Shown here in pieces: positions 24,940 to 37,546 of a DNA stretch of 64,000 bases. Source of the stretch: Paragyromitra xinjiangensis (taxonomy: Eukaryota > Ascomycota > Pezizomycetes > Pezizales > Discinaceae); assembly GCA_038503065.1 (NCBI GenBank), contig JBCAMK010000003.1, positions 310,001 to 374,000 of the forward strand, in the 5' to 3' direction. A model generated the notes under the pieces. That model saw nothing but the letters and a program-made list of their open reading frames with translations, did not search any database and was not told where the DNA came from. How positions within the stretch are numbered: the stretch's first letter is position 1; each line of letters starts with the position of its first letter. The position numbers and the translations under genes were made by a program.

Positions 24940-25400
24940 TCTCGGATGGCTTGCTTTTCTTGCGGGAGTTGTGGTGGGATTGCGGGTTAGGTTGGGAGGA
25001 TTTGCTTGTTTGGGGGGTTTTGTTGATACCATAGCTTGCTGCAATATATCGTGACTTACGAGCTCTAATATGGGGTCATGCTACCTGTGACTAGCGGGTG
25101 TTGAGACAATACTAAGCGATATTTTATGAAACGACATGAAGTTTACTCCTCGGAATGCTACAATTGAACCCAGGTGCCCACATACCGACACTCCTATCTA
25201 CAATCTATAGCCTCATAAGTCCATATGAGCTAATAAATGAACACCTAGATTCTACAATAGTTATGGGAAAAGTAATTAAGATTAGGAGTACTTTAGTAAG
25301 TCTTAGTTTCTCAGACACAAGATCAACTCTTCGCCTCTATCGTTGGTGTCGAGAATCCCATGGGAGTTGCCGCTTAGTCCTGCCCAAAGTGAGGAATTAG
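24940..25400 (+). repeat. Old direct repeat, copy A (3' flank of rtg2)
   Basis: The stretch GTTTTGTTGATACCATAGCTT at about 25018-25038 and flanking words (TTGCTTGTTT, AAGTTTAC) recur in the same order near 25850-26000. Identity outside the best blocks is low. Copy A begins just after the rtg2 stop. Confidence 0.5.
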
Positions 25401-25759
25401 GTATGCTTGCATCTTTAGTGATAGGAATTATCACTAGTCTCACAAACTACATTCACAGATCTACTGCAGAAATGTAGCATCCATTACCCAAAGAAAGCAC
25501 AAACAGTGGAACACAAGATATAGAGTGACAATATGATGTTGATCTTGTCAATTTGAGACAATTATGTACTATGTGGTGGGACCATATAAGAGAATGTATT
25601 GGAAGGGAAACACCCATAGAAGCGGGCAAGAGACAAGACAGGGAACAGATGTCAGTATATCATTGTATGGGAGGGACTGGATGCAGTGCACGCGAAGTTT
25701 TTGGTAATTAGCTTCAGGAGGCTAACTAACGAGAATATTTGCTATTTGGGCCTTGTGGG

Positions 25760-26135
25760 TTGGGCTTCGATTGCAGTTTAGGTTAGTGATAGTGCTTGTG
25801 AAGCCTTTTTCCCCTTTGGTTTGGGGACTCGCTTGTTTAGAGGTTTTGTTGATACCATAGCTTATAGCTTGCTACAATACATCTTGACTCACGGGCTTCG
25901 ATGTGGTTACGGTAGCTAAATCAGGTCATCACGTATTACAAAGGGTGGTGTTCACCGAGTAATACTCTATGAAGTTATATTACCTTCCAAAGTTTACCTC
26001 TGGATGTGTCGTAGTTTGATCAGGCACCCCACATCTTAATTTCGTAACAATTCATATGAGAAAGATGATTGGGACCCGAACTAGTTTAGTGAGAATTTCA
26101 GCCTCTCAAGGCTAAGATCTTACTTTAAAATTCCT
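25760..26135 (+). repeat. Old direct repeat, copy B
   Basis: Diverged second copy of the 24940-25400 segment, about 800 nt downstream, with the shared TTTTGTTGATACCATAGCTT core and later AAGTTTACCTC and CCCACAT words in the same order. No coding frame. Confidence 0.5.
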
Positions 26136-26704
26136 AGCGTGTGGTCCCTAGCTCTCCGCTTCCAAAGTTTGGTGGGGCATCGCTTGATGTATATGTAGTT
26201 TCTATTTGCCACTTGTGATATCCAGCGTTAAACTATGTGTGGCAGTATTTATATCTCTCTCTTTCTACCCTTGTTTCGCATTTCCTTCCAGGATATACTT
26301 TTCATTAGCTCTTGAGGACTCTATTTCTTAAAACCGACCCGTGCGCGGACTGAGACTAACTTGCGGTACACTCGTATTCCGCATCAGAATTCACACGCAA
26401 AATGATACCTTGCGATCTCACATTGTATTATACCGAATTCTTTACTATTTTATACAAATTCTGGGCATCATGCACTGGAGTGCGACTATATCTGCTGATA
26501 ATTATGTATTTTATGAACCATCACTGGCTCAGCACAGCGCGACAGACCTTTGCTATCTTAATTAGATTGCTCTCACAGCTCTAGCCCTTCAGTCCACATA
26601 AGTTTGGTACCACTCTTGAAACTATCTGGATCTTATTGAAAATGACATGATATCTATTTATTGAACTTTTTCCTATACAGCTAGCCTATCCGCTCGCCAA
26701 CGAC
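26136..26704. other. Gene-free spacer
   Basis: Short frames only on the plus strand (around 26341-26584). It includes the 3' flank of the minus-strand lectin gene. Confidence 0.45.
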
Positions 26705-27089
26705 TTACTGGAACACAAGTTCTCCGTTCAGGTTCTCAATACGCTCAGCCAAGTTCACATCCGCCTGTTGTAGATTCCCCTCCTCATCCTTCAAGTGAGC
26801 TCGCAGAACAGGAACCTGACCCCCGCCTTCGATGCTAAAAGTTACATCTTCCGCCGTTTCGGTAAAGTTTTCGCCGCCCCATTGGAAATGACCTATTCGA
26901 AAGTTAGAAGGCATTAAGTACTCTCTGGCAGGAAGGAGAATACTAGCCATCATCGTTGCCAATAAAGTCGTCAAGACATAGATCTACGTGATTCGGCGAG
27001 CCGTCTTCACGTTTAGCTTCGCCAACGAGATGGGTCCTACCGCCACGGTTTTCGACGTGGAGGCCATCTGATGTTAAGTGGAATGACAT
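26705..27089 (-). CDS. Cyanovirin-N homology (CVNH) domain protein
   Basis: CVNH proteins are small mannose-binding lectins found in ascomycetes, some plants and cyanobacteria. Start ATG 27089; exon 1 27089-26948, exon 2 26892-26705; about 109 residues, one domain. Family signatures are NHVDLCLDDFIGNDDG running into HFQWGGENF and the C-terminal INLAERI-like ENLNGEL. The junction that restores the conserved NDDGHFQW reading uses a GC donor (GCTAGT) with acceptor AATAG and branch CTAAC; every GT alternative that I tried introduces a stop. No signal peptide is visible, as is common for fungal CVNH proteins. A TATATAAA element sits about 119 nt upstream of the ATG. The gene is isolated in gene-poor DNA. 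Confidence 0.85.
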
Positions 27090-27207
27090 GATAATTGCGG
27101 ATAGTGTTGAGTAGAGTAAAAAAATTGTTTTTTGGAAGACCGGGGGGTTTCTTGATGCTCTAGTTTGGTGCTGGAGGTAGGTTTAGACGACTGTGGAGTA
27201 GGAGCCC

Positions 27208-27215
27208 TTTATATA
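27208..27215 (-). promoter_or_regulatory. TATA box of the CVNH lectin gene
   Basis: TATATAAA on the minus strand, about 119 nt upstream of the lectin ATG, at the spacing expected for a fungal core promoter. Confidence 0.55.
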
Positions 27216-30200
27216 CACCCAAAGTGCCTCTCTTAGTGCTAGATGGATAATTCTATGATGTAAATTATGTAGCTATCATACCGGTATTTGCATAGCAATG
27301 TAGGAGTCTGGCTTTGTGCATTGTGTACTTATTAGGGCGTATTTTCCAGTTGCCGAACCTAGGAAGTGGGGTTTCAAACCGGCCGTTTGGTGACTCCTTT
27401 GGCCATCACTGCGGCACTTTTGGCTGCCGATTCTGAGACCAGCGAATGGTAGTTCCGAAAAGTTGATAGTTGGCAAATGCCCCGAAGAAGCAGGGCTTGT
27501 AAAGAAGGAAAGAATCATTCTCAATCCCGATTGATCGCTTAGACCTTATCGGCAAGCCCAGAACTGCGAGCTGAGCACTTCGTTCAGATCATTCACCCTA
27601 CTTGACGATATTCGCTCTGGTGGGGTCATATTCCACTACATTTACCCAAGTATTTTATGGTGCATCATCAGACCTTTATTTAGCTAGAGTATTCTTTTAT
27701 TACTAGGTTGAACAGCAGATCAGAGCAATAAGCGTCACTTTCTTAGCCTCTAACTCTTTAGGAAATGCCGTAGAAATCGATCACCCAAACATGCATCCCG
27801 CTAGTCAGGTGCGTTAAACCAATAGGCTTAGTAGGATATCTCAGCAATGCCGGATCCCCAAATATCGAGCTCGAAATATGGATTGACACGGCGTGAGTTG
27901 CTGGATTGAAGGTATGAGATATGAGATTGACGGGAGCTGCCGAGCTGAAGTGGACGTGCAGTCTAAAGTACTACCTAACCCCACAGGCAGTTCTGCATGT
28001 CACAAGACTGAGACAAAACATTCCCGATAACTTTAAAACATGACTTCCTGCACGGTGATGTTATCGTAAGGCGATCCTCATAGACCGGGGTACCTATACG
28101 AGATGTAATCGGGAGAGTTTTGAGCTGAACTCTAGCTGCATCTGGTCGAAAAGACCATGCTGCAGGACCTGGCCCGCGCTAGTGAGTGAGACAGTATGGT
28201 GGCTAAGCGCTGTCAACGTACAGCAAGTCCAAGATATTAAGTCCAAGATATCAAGCCTATTCCTTAGTTTGAAATATGATACTCTGGCATAAAAAGTATC
28301 CTGAGTTGTTAAGATACGATCTTCTAGCTATTCTGCATGTGCCCGAGCACCTTGCCTCCTCCAACCCACCAAGTGCATGATCAATCATGCTTAGGACCAC
28401 GAAATCCGGAGATCTCGTTCAGGCTTAGAAAAAAAATTCTAGGAGCTTCGGTTGAGAATCTTAGCTATGACAGTACAGCTGCAGCGGAATAAGAAGAAGT
28501 TAACGTCGTGGCTCAACCAAAGCCCTAGATAACTTTAGAGTAGTTTTATCCACCATAATCTAAACAGAGAATCGTACAGCAGTTCACTACCTAGCGAAAA
28601 TAGATACTCGGATTAGCAAAATGAGCTAGCAAGCCCGAATAGAGTCAGAGAGTGGTTACAGACTGGCACCCAGCGAATCACTACCCTCTATCACATATCG
28701 AATATCCGGGTGGCCGACCTCTGACTAGTCTCTCTCCACTTCGTACTCGGACTAAGGACTGTTTGGGGTATATCCCCTCTTCTCGTGCTGGCGATACCAA
28801 ATGCTATAATTGGTATCCCACGGCCTGTGACGCGGTTCGGAACAATATTGGAGCGAATTCAGTTGTGATACAGCAAAGGGAAAAGAAATACTGAAGGTGC
28901 AGACACTATCAGAATAACCAGAAGAACTAGCGATTATATTCTATGGGGTTCTGCAAGAAAATTACGCGAAACATAAGACATGGTGGAAGTTCATAGGTAG
29001 GGCAGTGCCATTAAGTTTTTAGAGCTAGTTGCTACATTCAGGACACCACAGACACGATTTTATAGACCATTAAGTACATCTAAACCCTAGAACATATCGA
29101 GTCAAAACATGATGAAGACCGTCAAGATCGATGGTTCTCCAGTCATTAGGTCCCCTTAGTGGTTGCCTAACAGCGCTATTCGGTAGCCTAGGGAAGTATG
29201 AGGCCTTAGGCTCTGGATGTCTACAAGTAGCAAGAAACCAGAGCTCTGAAGCCTAGAAAAGGGGTAACGAAGGGAAAAGAAATAGGGAGAATCCACAACT
29301 ACCTATACATAGTGTCTAGGCCACTTTATGTAGTATCCTCCCGTAATATTAAGCTCCTCCGGGCTATCTGAGTGAAGTGCCTGCAGATAGCTTCGGTTCG
29401 GACTCTTAAGATAGGAGAAAGCCATTACAGGACGATCAAACGGTTACGCTGCTTTGCTCATGGCTGGGTTTCTTATAACCCAGATTAGATTTAGTATGCA
29501 TTGAAGCCAGGAATTGCTTACTTACCAGTTTCGACTTGATCAATGAGGTTGAGCAGGAAGGATGCAGAAAGGATTGGTGCTCGAGAAACATGCTAAGCTG
29601 CATGCCAAGACCCCTTCGTCTACTGCTATCACCAACTACTAAAAATAACAGTATTTGATTGGCCACAACGCACGTAAGCCTTATTCCAAGCCTTACCGAA
29701 TGCTACCACCAAATTATGGTAGCTCTGGAAAACGAAAGGATAACTTTGACATTTAATATCATTAACATGAGGGAGTAAAGCCACCAATCATTCTTTCCTC
29801 CTCTCCGGCCATCCATCAGTTCCATGCCAGCAACTGCCAGCACCCAATGACCCTCCCAACGCCTAATAATCATGCGTAATGCTAACGATACCCGAGTGAC
29901 TTCCCATGACCTAAGTCCCACCTGTGTCCAAGATCCCCCAAAAACCACTCTACACCCTCCCCATCCTACATCCACAAACCCTCTGAGTGCCCTGAGTGAA
30001 ACAAAATCACTTACTCACCATCTATCCACCCTTTCATCCCATCATCAAACCACTCCAGAAATCACTACAATACTCACATCGATGCAGAAGTAATAATAAT
30101 ACTACTCAATCATAGTACATACACCCCACCATCACCTGTCTTGACAGTTCTTTTCCAAATCCAGTTTATTCCCGCTCTTCATATCTCATCCCATAGCATG

Positions 30201-30376
30201 ATAAGACATGAACCAGCATTCGCTAATAGAAACGCCGTAAAAAAATGAAAAAGACAAAGAACGTAAAAAGAAAAGCGGACACCATGCAAAGCGAACACGC
30301 CACCAAGAGTACTAATAGATAGGTAGGTAGGTAGTTAAATAAGTAGAAGGATGGGTGAACGCAAGACACCACCAGA
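27216..30376. other. Gene-free intergenic region
   Basis: About 3.1 kb with no supportable gene. A short tandem (AGTCCAAGATATYA, two copies) lies near 28225-28253, and TAGG repeats near 30319-30334. The last 250 nt are probably the 3' UTR of cullin-3. Confidence 0.45.
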
Positions 30377-33225
30377 TTAAGCCTATTACCACACAAATTA
30401 GTACAGCCCACAGACACGAATAAAGATAAAACATACCAAGTACTTATAAGTCTGCCTTTCCTCATCCATCCTCTCAATATACTCCCTTTCCATCAAGCTC
30501 TCTATCCTCTTCTTAATCATCATCACATCGGGACTAAACCTCATTTTCAACTGACTAATAACCTCGCTCACAAGCTCAACGTGACTTAATTTCTTCCGCT
30601 GCTTCATGATACGAACCACCGCCGCCTCAACCTGGTGTGCTCGCGTCTCGTCAACCTTTTCGTTCGTGTCTTTCCGCTCCTTCTCGTTCTCGGCACGGTT
30701 CGCCGCCACCATACCCACTTTGATACGTGTGAACTTTGATGTGAAGCCGTCGTTGAACGAGAAGACGTCGGTAGAGCGTACATCTTTAGACATTGGTTTT
30801 TTGAGGAGGATACGCGTTTTGGAGACGGCGAGAGATTGGAGATTCCGAATTAGTTCGTGGATAGGAATAGAGGTCATTGTTTGGAGGTCCTACGCATAGG
30901 GTGATTAGTACGGAGGGAAGATAGGATGGAAGGCAACTTACTTTGAATGATATTGACTCGCCAATAGGAATCTCGTTAAAGCACATTAATATGACCATAG
31001 CGTATGTGCTCACATTCAGCTCCTTTTTCACACCTTTAAACGACGCTCGCAGATCTGCCGTTCCCTATCACACACAAGCACTCGATTAGCCAAGACCCCC
31101 CCCCAAAAAAACACCTCGATCGGCACTCACCATATTCGCCTGCCAGTTCAACTTCCTCCCACTATGTCTCCCCAAATAATACCCTGTAAAGCTCTCCCTC
31201 AGTGCCTCCACCTCAGCTGGATACTGACAACTATGCACGACATCTGCACCCATGCTCGCCATTGGCCAGAACGTGCTCGTCAACACATTCACACTCAACT
31301 CAATCCTCTTCGCCTTCGCCAGCCTATCATCCCCTCCATGATCCTCCCTCGCCTGTAACGATCTCTTAAATTCCGATGTCATCTCCTCGCTGATATTCAT
31401 ATCCTTGAACATTCCTTCCAGCTTACTCGTAAACGCGAAGCCCACCTCCATCTTCAGCTTACTGATCATCTGTTTCTCAGCATCGTGCGACACAGTACGA
31501 TTCATAAGGAGACGACGACTCAGATGTTTCTTGTAGTAACGCTCAAACACATCTTTATCGGTGATGTAGCGGAATAGGGTAATCGCTTTATCCAGCACTG
31601 CGTCGACCTCGACCTCGCTCTTCCCCTTGAGTCCCTTTTTGAGATTCTCGTCGATGAATAACGACATATATTCCGGGGACCGTGTGAACTGGTTAATGAA
31701 CTCGGTGAACGCGCGCGTCATCGCTGCCTGGATACCCTTGTCCTTATCGAACGACAGCGCCCATATGCGTTCATACTTGTCTTTCAGGGCAATAACCTCG
31801 TCGACCCAGCGGATTGCAGTGACTGTGGCGTTGTTGGCGGCTTTCTCCTCACTCGCTGCGGCGGCACCAGATCTAGCGGCATCAGTGCTTTCTGCAGCAG
31901 GGGCAGGCACGGCGGCGACAAAACGGTTAATTTCTTTGCCGAGGGCAACGAGGCGATCGCAGAGCATCTTCTTGAGATCCTTCTTTTCAGAGTCGACACG
32001 GGAGATGAGAGAGTAAACGAGTCTGAGATCCTCGATTCGGTCGTTATCGAGCATTGAACGGATACCAGAACCTTCCATTTCCATTACATCTTTGATGTTG
32101 TTTGCAATTAGCTCCTCCTCCACTACGCTGCGGATCTTGGGCTCTGTGAGTGTTGAGAGGGTGTCATGGGAGCGTGAATATTCTTCTTTAAGACGTTTCT
32201 CGGCTTTTCTGAGGTAGGTGGCGGCATCACATTCTTGGAGAAGCCGGTTGGCTTCTTGCTTGTAAAATTCTCTAGACGCACTGAGGAATTCCTCTGTATG
32301 GAGATTTAGTGGAGTTTAGGGCGTAACAAGGGGAGGGTAGCTTACTCTCAAAACTAGTGAGGTATACTCTCTCATTTTCGTTCTCGTCTGAAGTTTCGTA
32401 GAGGGCTTCAAGCATGTAAACGCACGATCTGATTGTTGCATGGTCTATGATATCACCGTCCCGCTCCATTTTGATCTGATCTAGAATAACCGTGTTGAGG
32501 GCTTTCCCGATATTGTACTGTGGATTCCGGAGAATGTGTTCTCGGAAGAGACCCATACAAGTAACATATATTGACGGCATTTTATGATCCGCACAAAACA
32601 CTCGATCCTATTCTCCCATCAGTAACCCAACTTCTTTCCCTCGATGCTCAAGCAGGACCCATAAGAGAAAAACACCCACCATATACATCAACACATCCTT
32701 CATCATACCCAAACACAGCTGATGATCCTCCCACACTACCTTCAGCCTATCCAGGAAGTTAGTCCCACCAATCCTCTTCTCCACACTCGCCGTCCCAAAC
32801 GACGCACCCCCAATGACCACCGCGCTGGGCACAAGTGGCCTAACATCTCGAATAGCCACGACCTTGAGGTGCTCGACAACCAGCTGTTCGACGTTCCTGT
32901 AGAGCTTTTCGCCATGTTTCTTCAGCACGAGCTTGTATGCATTTCTGTACAGCTCCTCAAACGATAGCCGAGATGCGTTCTTCGCGTGGATCTCACGTAG
33001 CGATTGTGAGAGCCCTTCCCAGTACTCATCGAAGTCGACGGGGTCGGTCGCGAGTCCCTGATTCGTCCGAACGTACCCAGTGAGCAGTTGACCTTTTTCC
33101 TTCCCTCTACATTTTTTTTTTTCTCTTTATTTCCCTCCCGTCTAACAGGATGCCTAGTATACAGCCAAGAAAGGAATGCAACTCACCCGCCGCGGGGGTC
33201 TGATCTTGCCACGGTTACGGTTCAT
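30377..33225 (-). CDS. cul3: Cullin-3, scaffold of BTB-type ubiquitin ligases
   Basis: Cullin-3 binds BTB adaptors through its N-terminus and RBX1 through its C-terminus to form CRL3 E3 ligases. Seven exons: 33225-33187, 33099-32680, 32607-32346, 32293-31131, 31064-30942, 30889-30437 and 30382-30377; 821 residues, the usual length. The N-terminus MNRNRGKIRPPRR and FDEYWEGLSQSLREI match fungal Cul3. The cullin homology domain runs through YYKKHLSRRLLMNR and LNWQANMGTADLRASF. The C-terminal winged helix carries the neddylation site in VRIMKQRKKLSH and ends YIERMDEERQTYKYL. The last exon is only six bases (Ala plus stop), supported by a GTATGT donor, a TACTAAT branch and a TAG acceptor, and by the Tyr-Leu-Ala ending of cullins. 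Confidence 0.93.
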
Positions 33226-36104
33226 TGTCAGTGGGGTTGAGTAGAACGAGGGATAGAGACAGATGTCTAGCGAAGGAGATGATAAGGATGCAAGGCACCT
33301 GAAAGGCGCTGTTCTGAGAGGGACGATTGAGGGGAGAATGGATAACGATGGCAGGTGGATTGACGTCGTCTTGGTCAGTTGGGTTCTTCGTTCACTTGTT
33401 AAGAGCTTCTTTCTTCTATGTAGAGCACCGTCCGCATGGGTCGCGCGCCAAGCCTTTTTGGTCGAATCTCCCCGCGCCGCCCAGTTGGGAATTGACCGGG
33501 GTGGGTTGGACGCCTTGTCGCGGCAACAAACAAGGCAGCGAGTGCAGGGGTCACACCCCGAAGCTGCGCGGAGAGATTGCTGGGGATTGAGAAATTGGAA
33601 TTATATCGTTTTCACCGAGGGTTTGTTTGGTGATCCTCCTGGCACCAAAACATGTATGAGTCTATCCAGACACAATGCCTGCTTCTGGTTCCTAGCTCCC
33701 GGATTCGGAGGTACTCTTATCATAACTGAAACACGTCAAAAGGCGAAGCTTCCTAGGATCACCCGGAACCATCCTGTTAGTTGCTATCGTACCTGAGTTT
33801 TGAAAACGTAAAAGCCAGGAACACAAGCCTCACAAAACATCACTCGGTCGGGCGGCCTCATCACAAACTGTTCAGGTCACCTAGCACTCCAGTTCCATTA
33901 CGTGGAAATTTTCTTGTGCCTAAACGTCCAAAAAGTGCCCCTGGTAGTCGTTTACCTCCTGCACCGGAGTACACCTTTATGTAGCCTGAAGCTTGGGAAC
34001 CCCGGAATAGAAAGGATCTTCTATACAGTACCACAAAACACGTGGGAAGGAGCAGTAATTACAAATAAGAATGATCGACTCTGGTAATGAAGAACTCCCA
34101 CATAAATATTCCTCGTCTAGCTTTCTTCTCCATGCTCAGTCAGCATCCCTCCCGATATAATCCAAAAGGCTGCCCGAGATCCAAAAGGCCTTAATAAAAT
34201 TTTCAGAGGCTTAATAGCACCTAAATCCCACGTGCCCTAAAAGCCAACGAAACACCGCAGCTCATAACCATCTGGCTGCAAATACACGAGCCCAACCCAA
34301 CGCACGACCTGAGTGAAATCTGACCAAAGGACATGTAATCTCTAGTGGAAAATCGGAAGGTAGCTTTTGGATCTCACCGACTGCGTTGAATAGAGTTATC
34401 TTCTATAGCATCCAATAATGCCCCTTCATTCACTAGCCCATCCCCAAATATCCTCTGTAACACCACTATTATACGCTAGGTATACCCTCAACTAGTGATA
34501 TGATTCTTTGCAGCCTGTCTTGGAATGAACATCTTTCAGGCATACTGCAGTAAACCTAGACCAATATGGTGCCACACAATTGCAAGACTTGGGTTCGTCT
34601 ATCCTATCCTAATGTGATGCAAGTATTTCCTTTGTTCATGGTTGATACAGATTCCATGCCAAGCGCCTGCAATAAGGCGCAAACTTTTCCTTCCTTGTAT
34701 TTATACTTAGCTGTCTACTCGGCAATGGCATCAGTAGGACATATACGTCCAACAAAATTGCTGGGAGTAGCCCGAGGAGTGATAGGGAGGGTAGGATACT
34801 CGTGGAGATCTGCATGCCCACCATGCCACCAGATGTTCTAGGTACATAGTACATGAAGAGAAAGCTTGCTAGCACCTTAACAATATTCTGTGAGCCGTTA
34901 GTCGAGCGTTCGCCAGTAGTACCAACTTTAGTACTAGTTAAGGCCTTGGTTACACGAGTTTACCTATCTCTGATTGCAGTGTTTGATCATCCTCGATCGA
35001 TCCCATTTTGCCTAGGGAGCAGCTTCCCTCTAGAGCTCCGGGGTGTAAATGCCAAACACATTCATGGGTGGGATTGATAATAAATGAAATTCGTTACTTT
35101 CTTTTGTCGCTACCACCACAGCGACACCAATGGTGGAGCTGAATGAAATATATGACTAAATGTGATTCAATCCACAAGTATGTCATGAGACCCTGATTTT
35201 ACGATGAAGATGGGTAAGGCACTATCATGTACTGTGGTTTGTGTTTTCCGATGTCTCGTGTTCCGTGGATGTAGGATCGACATGTCTTGCTGTATCACTT
35301 CTCGAGGACCGAGATAACGGTCTGGTGAGAACTTGCGCTGATGCTTGGGTCGCTCGTTATCTTTTCTCTCAGCAAGGAAGATTCGATTACTATAGACTCA
35401 TCAGTTAGGAAAATATATGCATAAAGACGAAGAATTTAGTGGAAAGATGGAAGGTTTATACTCACAGGAGGTTTCTAGAGTAGGACAGTCAATGACTGTT
35501 GGTACGGAACGGCTGCACCAACTAATAGATCCGTTATATCTGCTAAAAGAATAAGTAGATTGTATGAGAGTTAGCTTAACGAAAGATGAAAACCGATAAA
35601 TCCGAAGATTTCAAAATGATGAAAAGCTGTGGTGATGTTGTTTGTAGTGGGGCAGACAGACTCCCGCCCACGCCCAGTTCGGTAACCCGCTCCCACGTGA
35701 CTTTCTTTGTCAGTCTCAGTGCGACCACCCTAAGACTTTCACCGCGTGCGCGTCGCAATTACGGTACGAAAAGATGACTTGAAGCCTTTACAAACCACAA
35801 CTCTCGCGCGCGCACTTTACACGATCATCGTTGTGACTTCCGTACTACAAGGCGATTGAGCTGTACGCCTTCACCAATCCATGACGTGACGAAACCGTTA
35901 TTAATTTTTTTTTCAAAGATCTTAGCCAGAGGCTTGGGAACAAGCCATCGCTTGCCAGGTTCCATTCTCGGTGTCATACCCAGCGGAAAAGCTATTTTTC
36001 TTTTTTCCCCTTTCCGCCGTTGGAAAGAGATACCAAAAAAAACCCCCACTACATCTTGCCAACGTCGGCCTCCGCGGCCTTATATCGTGCAGAAAGAAAA
36101 AAAA
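33226..36104. other. Intergenic region, no gene seen
   Basis: Shared upstream region of cul3 (-) and the gene at 36105 (+), about 2.9 kb. A 177-codon frame begins with ATG at 33263 only 37 nt from the cul3 start, but it has no recognisable domain and covers the cul3 promoter; I do not call it. The middle (33650-35500) resembles decayed DNA. Confidence 0.45.
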
Positions 36105-36734
36105 ATGTCAGACGCGACAATGGAAGAAGCTCCCACGGGAATTTCCGCTCAGGAGATCGAATCGAAGCTCGGATATGTCCCCTGGGAAGGGGAGATTGAT
36201 GCTGGCCCAGACGGCCTCCTCGATCGCTCTACCTACAAATATGTCGCCTTCCCACACGAGCCCTCCGCGACGCGCGAGAAAATCTCAAAGAGTCCTGTGT
36301 TCAAGGCGTTCATGAAGTACGCTGAGGATAATCCAACGTTGACGGCGCAGAGGTTCCAGAGGATCATCTGTGGACCTGAACCTGAAGTCAATTTGAAGGC
36401 CTTTGCATTCATGAGCACGGCTACGAAGGATTGGAGGGATCGGTATCTGCAGTTGATGGTGGATGAGGGGGAGATGGAGGTCGGTTGGCAGTTCTGTAAG
36501 GACCGGAACTGGCAGGGGTATTTGAGGACGGATTTACGGTTGGGGAATATCTATGAGGATCCTCGTGCAACTAGAGCTGGGAAACGCAAGGAACGAGAGG
36601 ATAGCATGGGCGAAGGGTCGGAAGAATCTGTGAGCAATGGGAAAGGGAAGGGCAAAGGAAAGGGGAAGGGGAAGACGACTGGAGGAGCAGGGGGAGGAGG
36701 TCGCGGACTCAGGAAGAGAAAGGCCACCAAGTAG
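36105..36734 (+). CDS. Conserved-looking protein of unknown function with basic tail
   Basis: Intronless, 209 residues. The ATG at 36105 follows a purine run (A at -3) and is preferred over the longer frame, which has no upstream ATG. The first 150 residues look like a compact folded domain (LGYVPWEGEIDAGPDGLLD, then TYKYVAFP, IICGPEPEVNLKAF, MSTATKDWRDRYL and GWQFCKDRNWQGYLR). The last 50 are low complexity: acidic, then KGKGKGKG, Gly-rich and a final RKRK cluster that could serve as a nuclear localisation or nucleic-acid-binding tail. I do not recognise the family and assign no function. The gene is clearly coding on frame length, start context and composition. Confidence 0.75.
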   Translation: MSDATMEEAPTGISAQEIESKLGYVPWEGEIDAGPDGLLDRSTYKYVAFPHEPSATREKISKSPVFKAFMKYAEDNPTLTAQRFQRIICGPEPEVNLKAFAFMSTATKDWRDRYLQLMVDEGEMEVGWQFCKDRNWQGYLRTDLRLGNIYEDPRATRAGKRKEREDSMGEGSEESVSNGKGKGKGKGKGKTTGGAGGGGRGLRKRKATK

Positions 36735-37546
36735 ACGAAGGACAATTGAGACAGGACACAGCGTTTGGAATATCATTACAGCCCTACATCTAGTTCGGGT
36801 ATTTTCGACGGATACTAGAGCTATGGTTAACTAGGAATTTGGGGTTTAAACTTGTACTCTAGAGAAGGATTCACTAGAGGGAAGCATGGGTAGGCGTCCG
36901 GGTTCAGTTACAGGCTTTTAAACATATTGGGCGTTTATTTTTCTTCCACAGTTTTCGCGGGAAATTTTGCATACTCTACAGGCCACGTAAGGCAATTATA
37001 GGGGAACGTACGATACTTCAGCCTCGGCCCTGTCCTACCTCCATTGATACCCACAATTTTGTACCTACTGGATCATCTCTAGCTGGGCTTGCGGCCTGCA
37101 ATAAACACCATCAATCCTTTCGAATTATGTCAAAGAGATCCTAGGAATGAAAGTTGCTTTCTCAATCATTACACATCTGCTTTAGAAGCGGGGGTTCCAA
37201 ATGCGCCGGGTAAGAGTCCTGCAACAAACAGCTGATGATACCGCCAAATACTTGCCAAGATGCCGCAATCCAACCGCCTCCCCATGGAAAAAACACTCTT
37301 AAAGAATTTCATGATTTATGTGCAGGTACACTTACGGTGTACGAAATCCTACCTCATCGAGAAAAAACCCCCCAACTACCTAACCCGGAAACAATCGATC
37401 AACACCTTCCCCATAAAAGTAATAAAACACCGTAACCGCCGACACCTCAAAACAACCTGCTCCAAACAACGCCTCGATCAATTCCCCCAGTCTCCCACCA
37501 GCTCTAGGGTGGTGATCTAGATTTATTTCTATTTCAAGAATTAGAG
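36735..37546. other. 3' regions of two convergent genes, no gene seen
   Basis: About 800 nt between the 36105 gene (+) and the alcohol dehydrogenase (-). The minus strand just after the ADH stop remains open for about 50 codons when a possible extra intron is removed, but no gene is supported. Confidence 0.45.

Noticed and set aside
33263..33796. 177-codon plus-strand frame beginning with ATG 37 nt from the cul3 start
   Set aside because: No domain or homology pattern, and it covers the cul3 promoter and leader.
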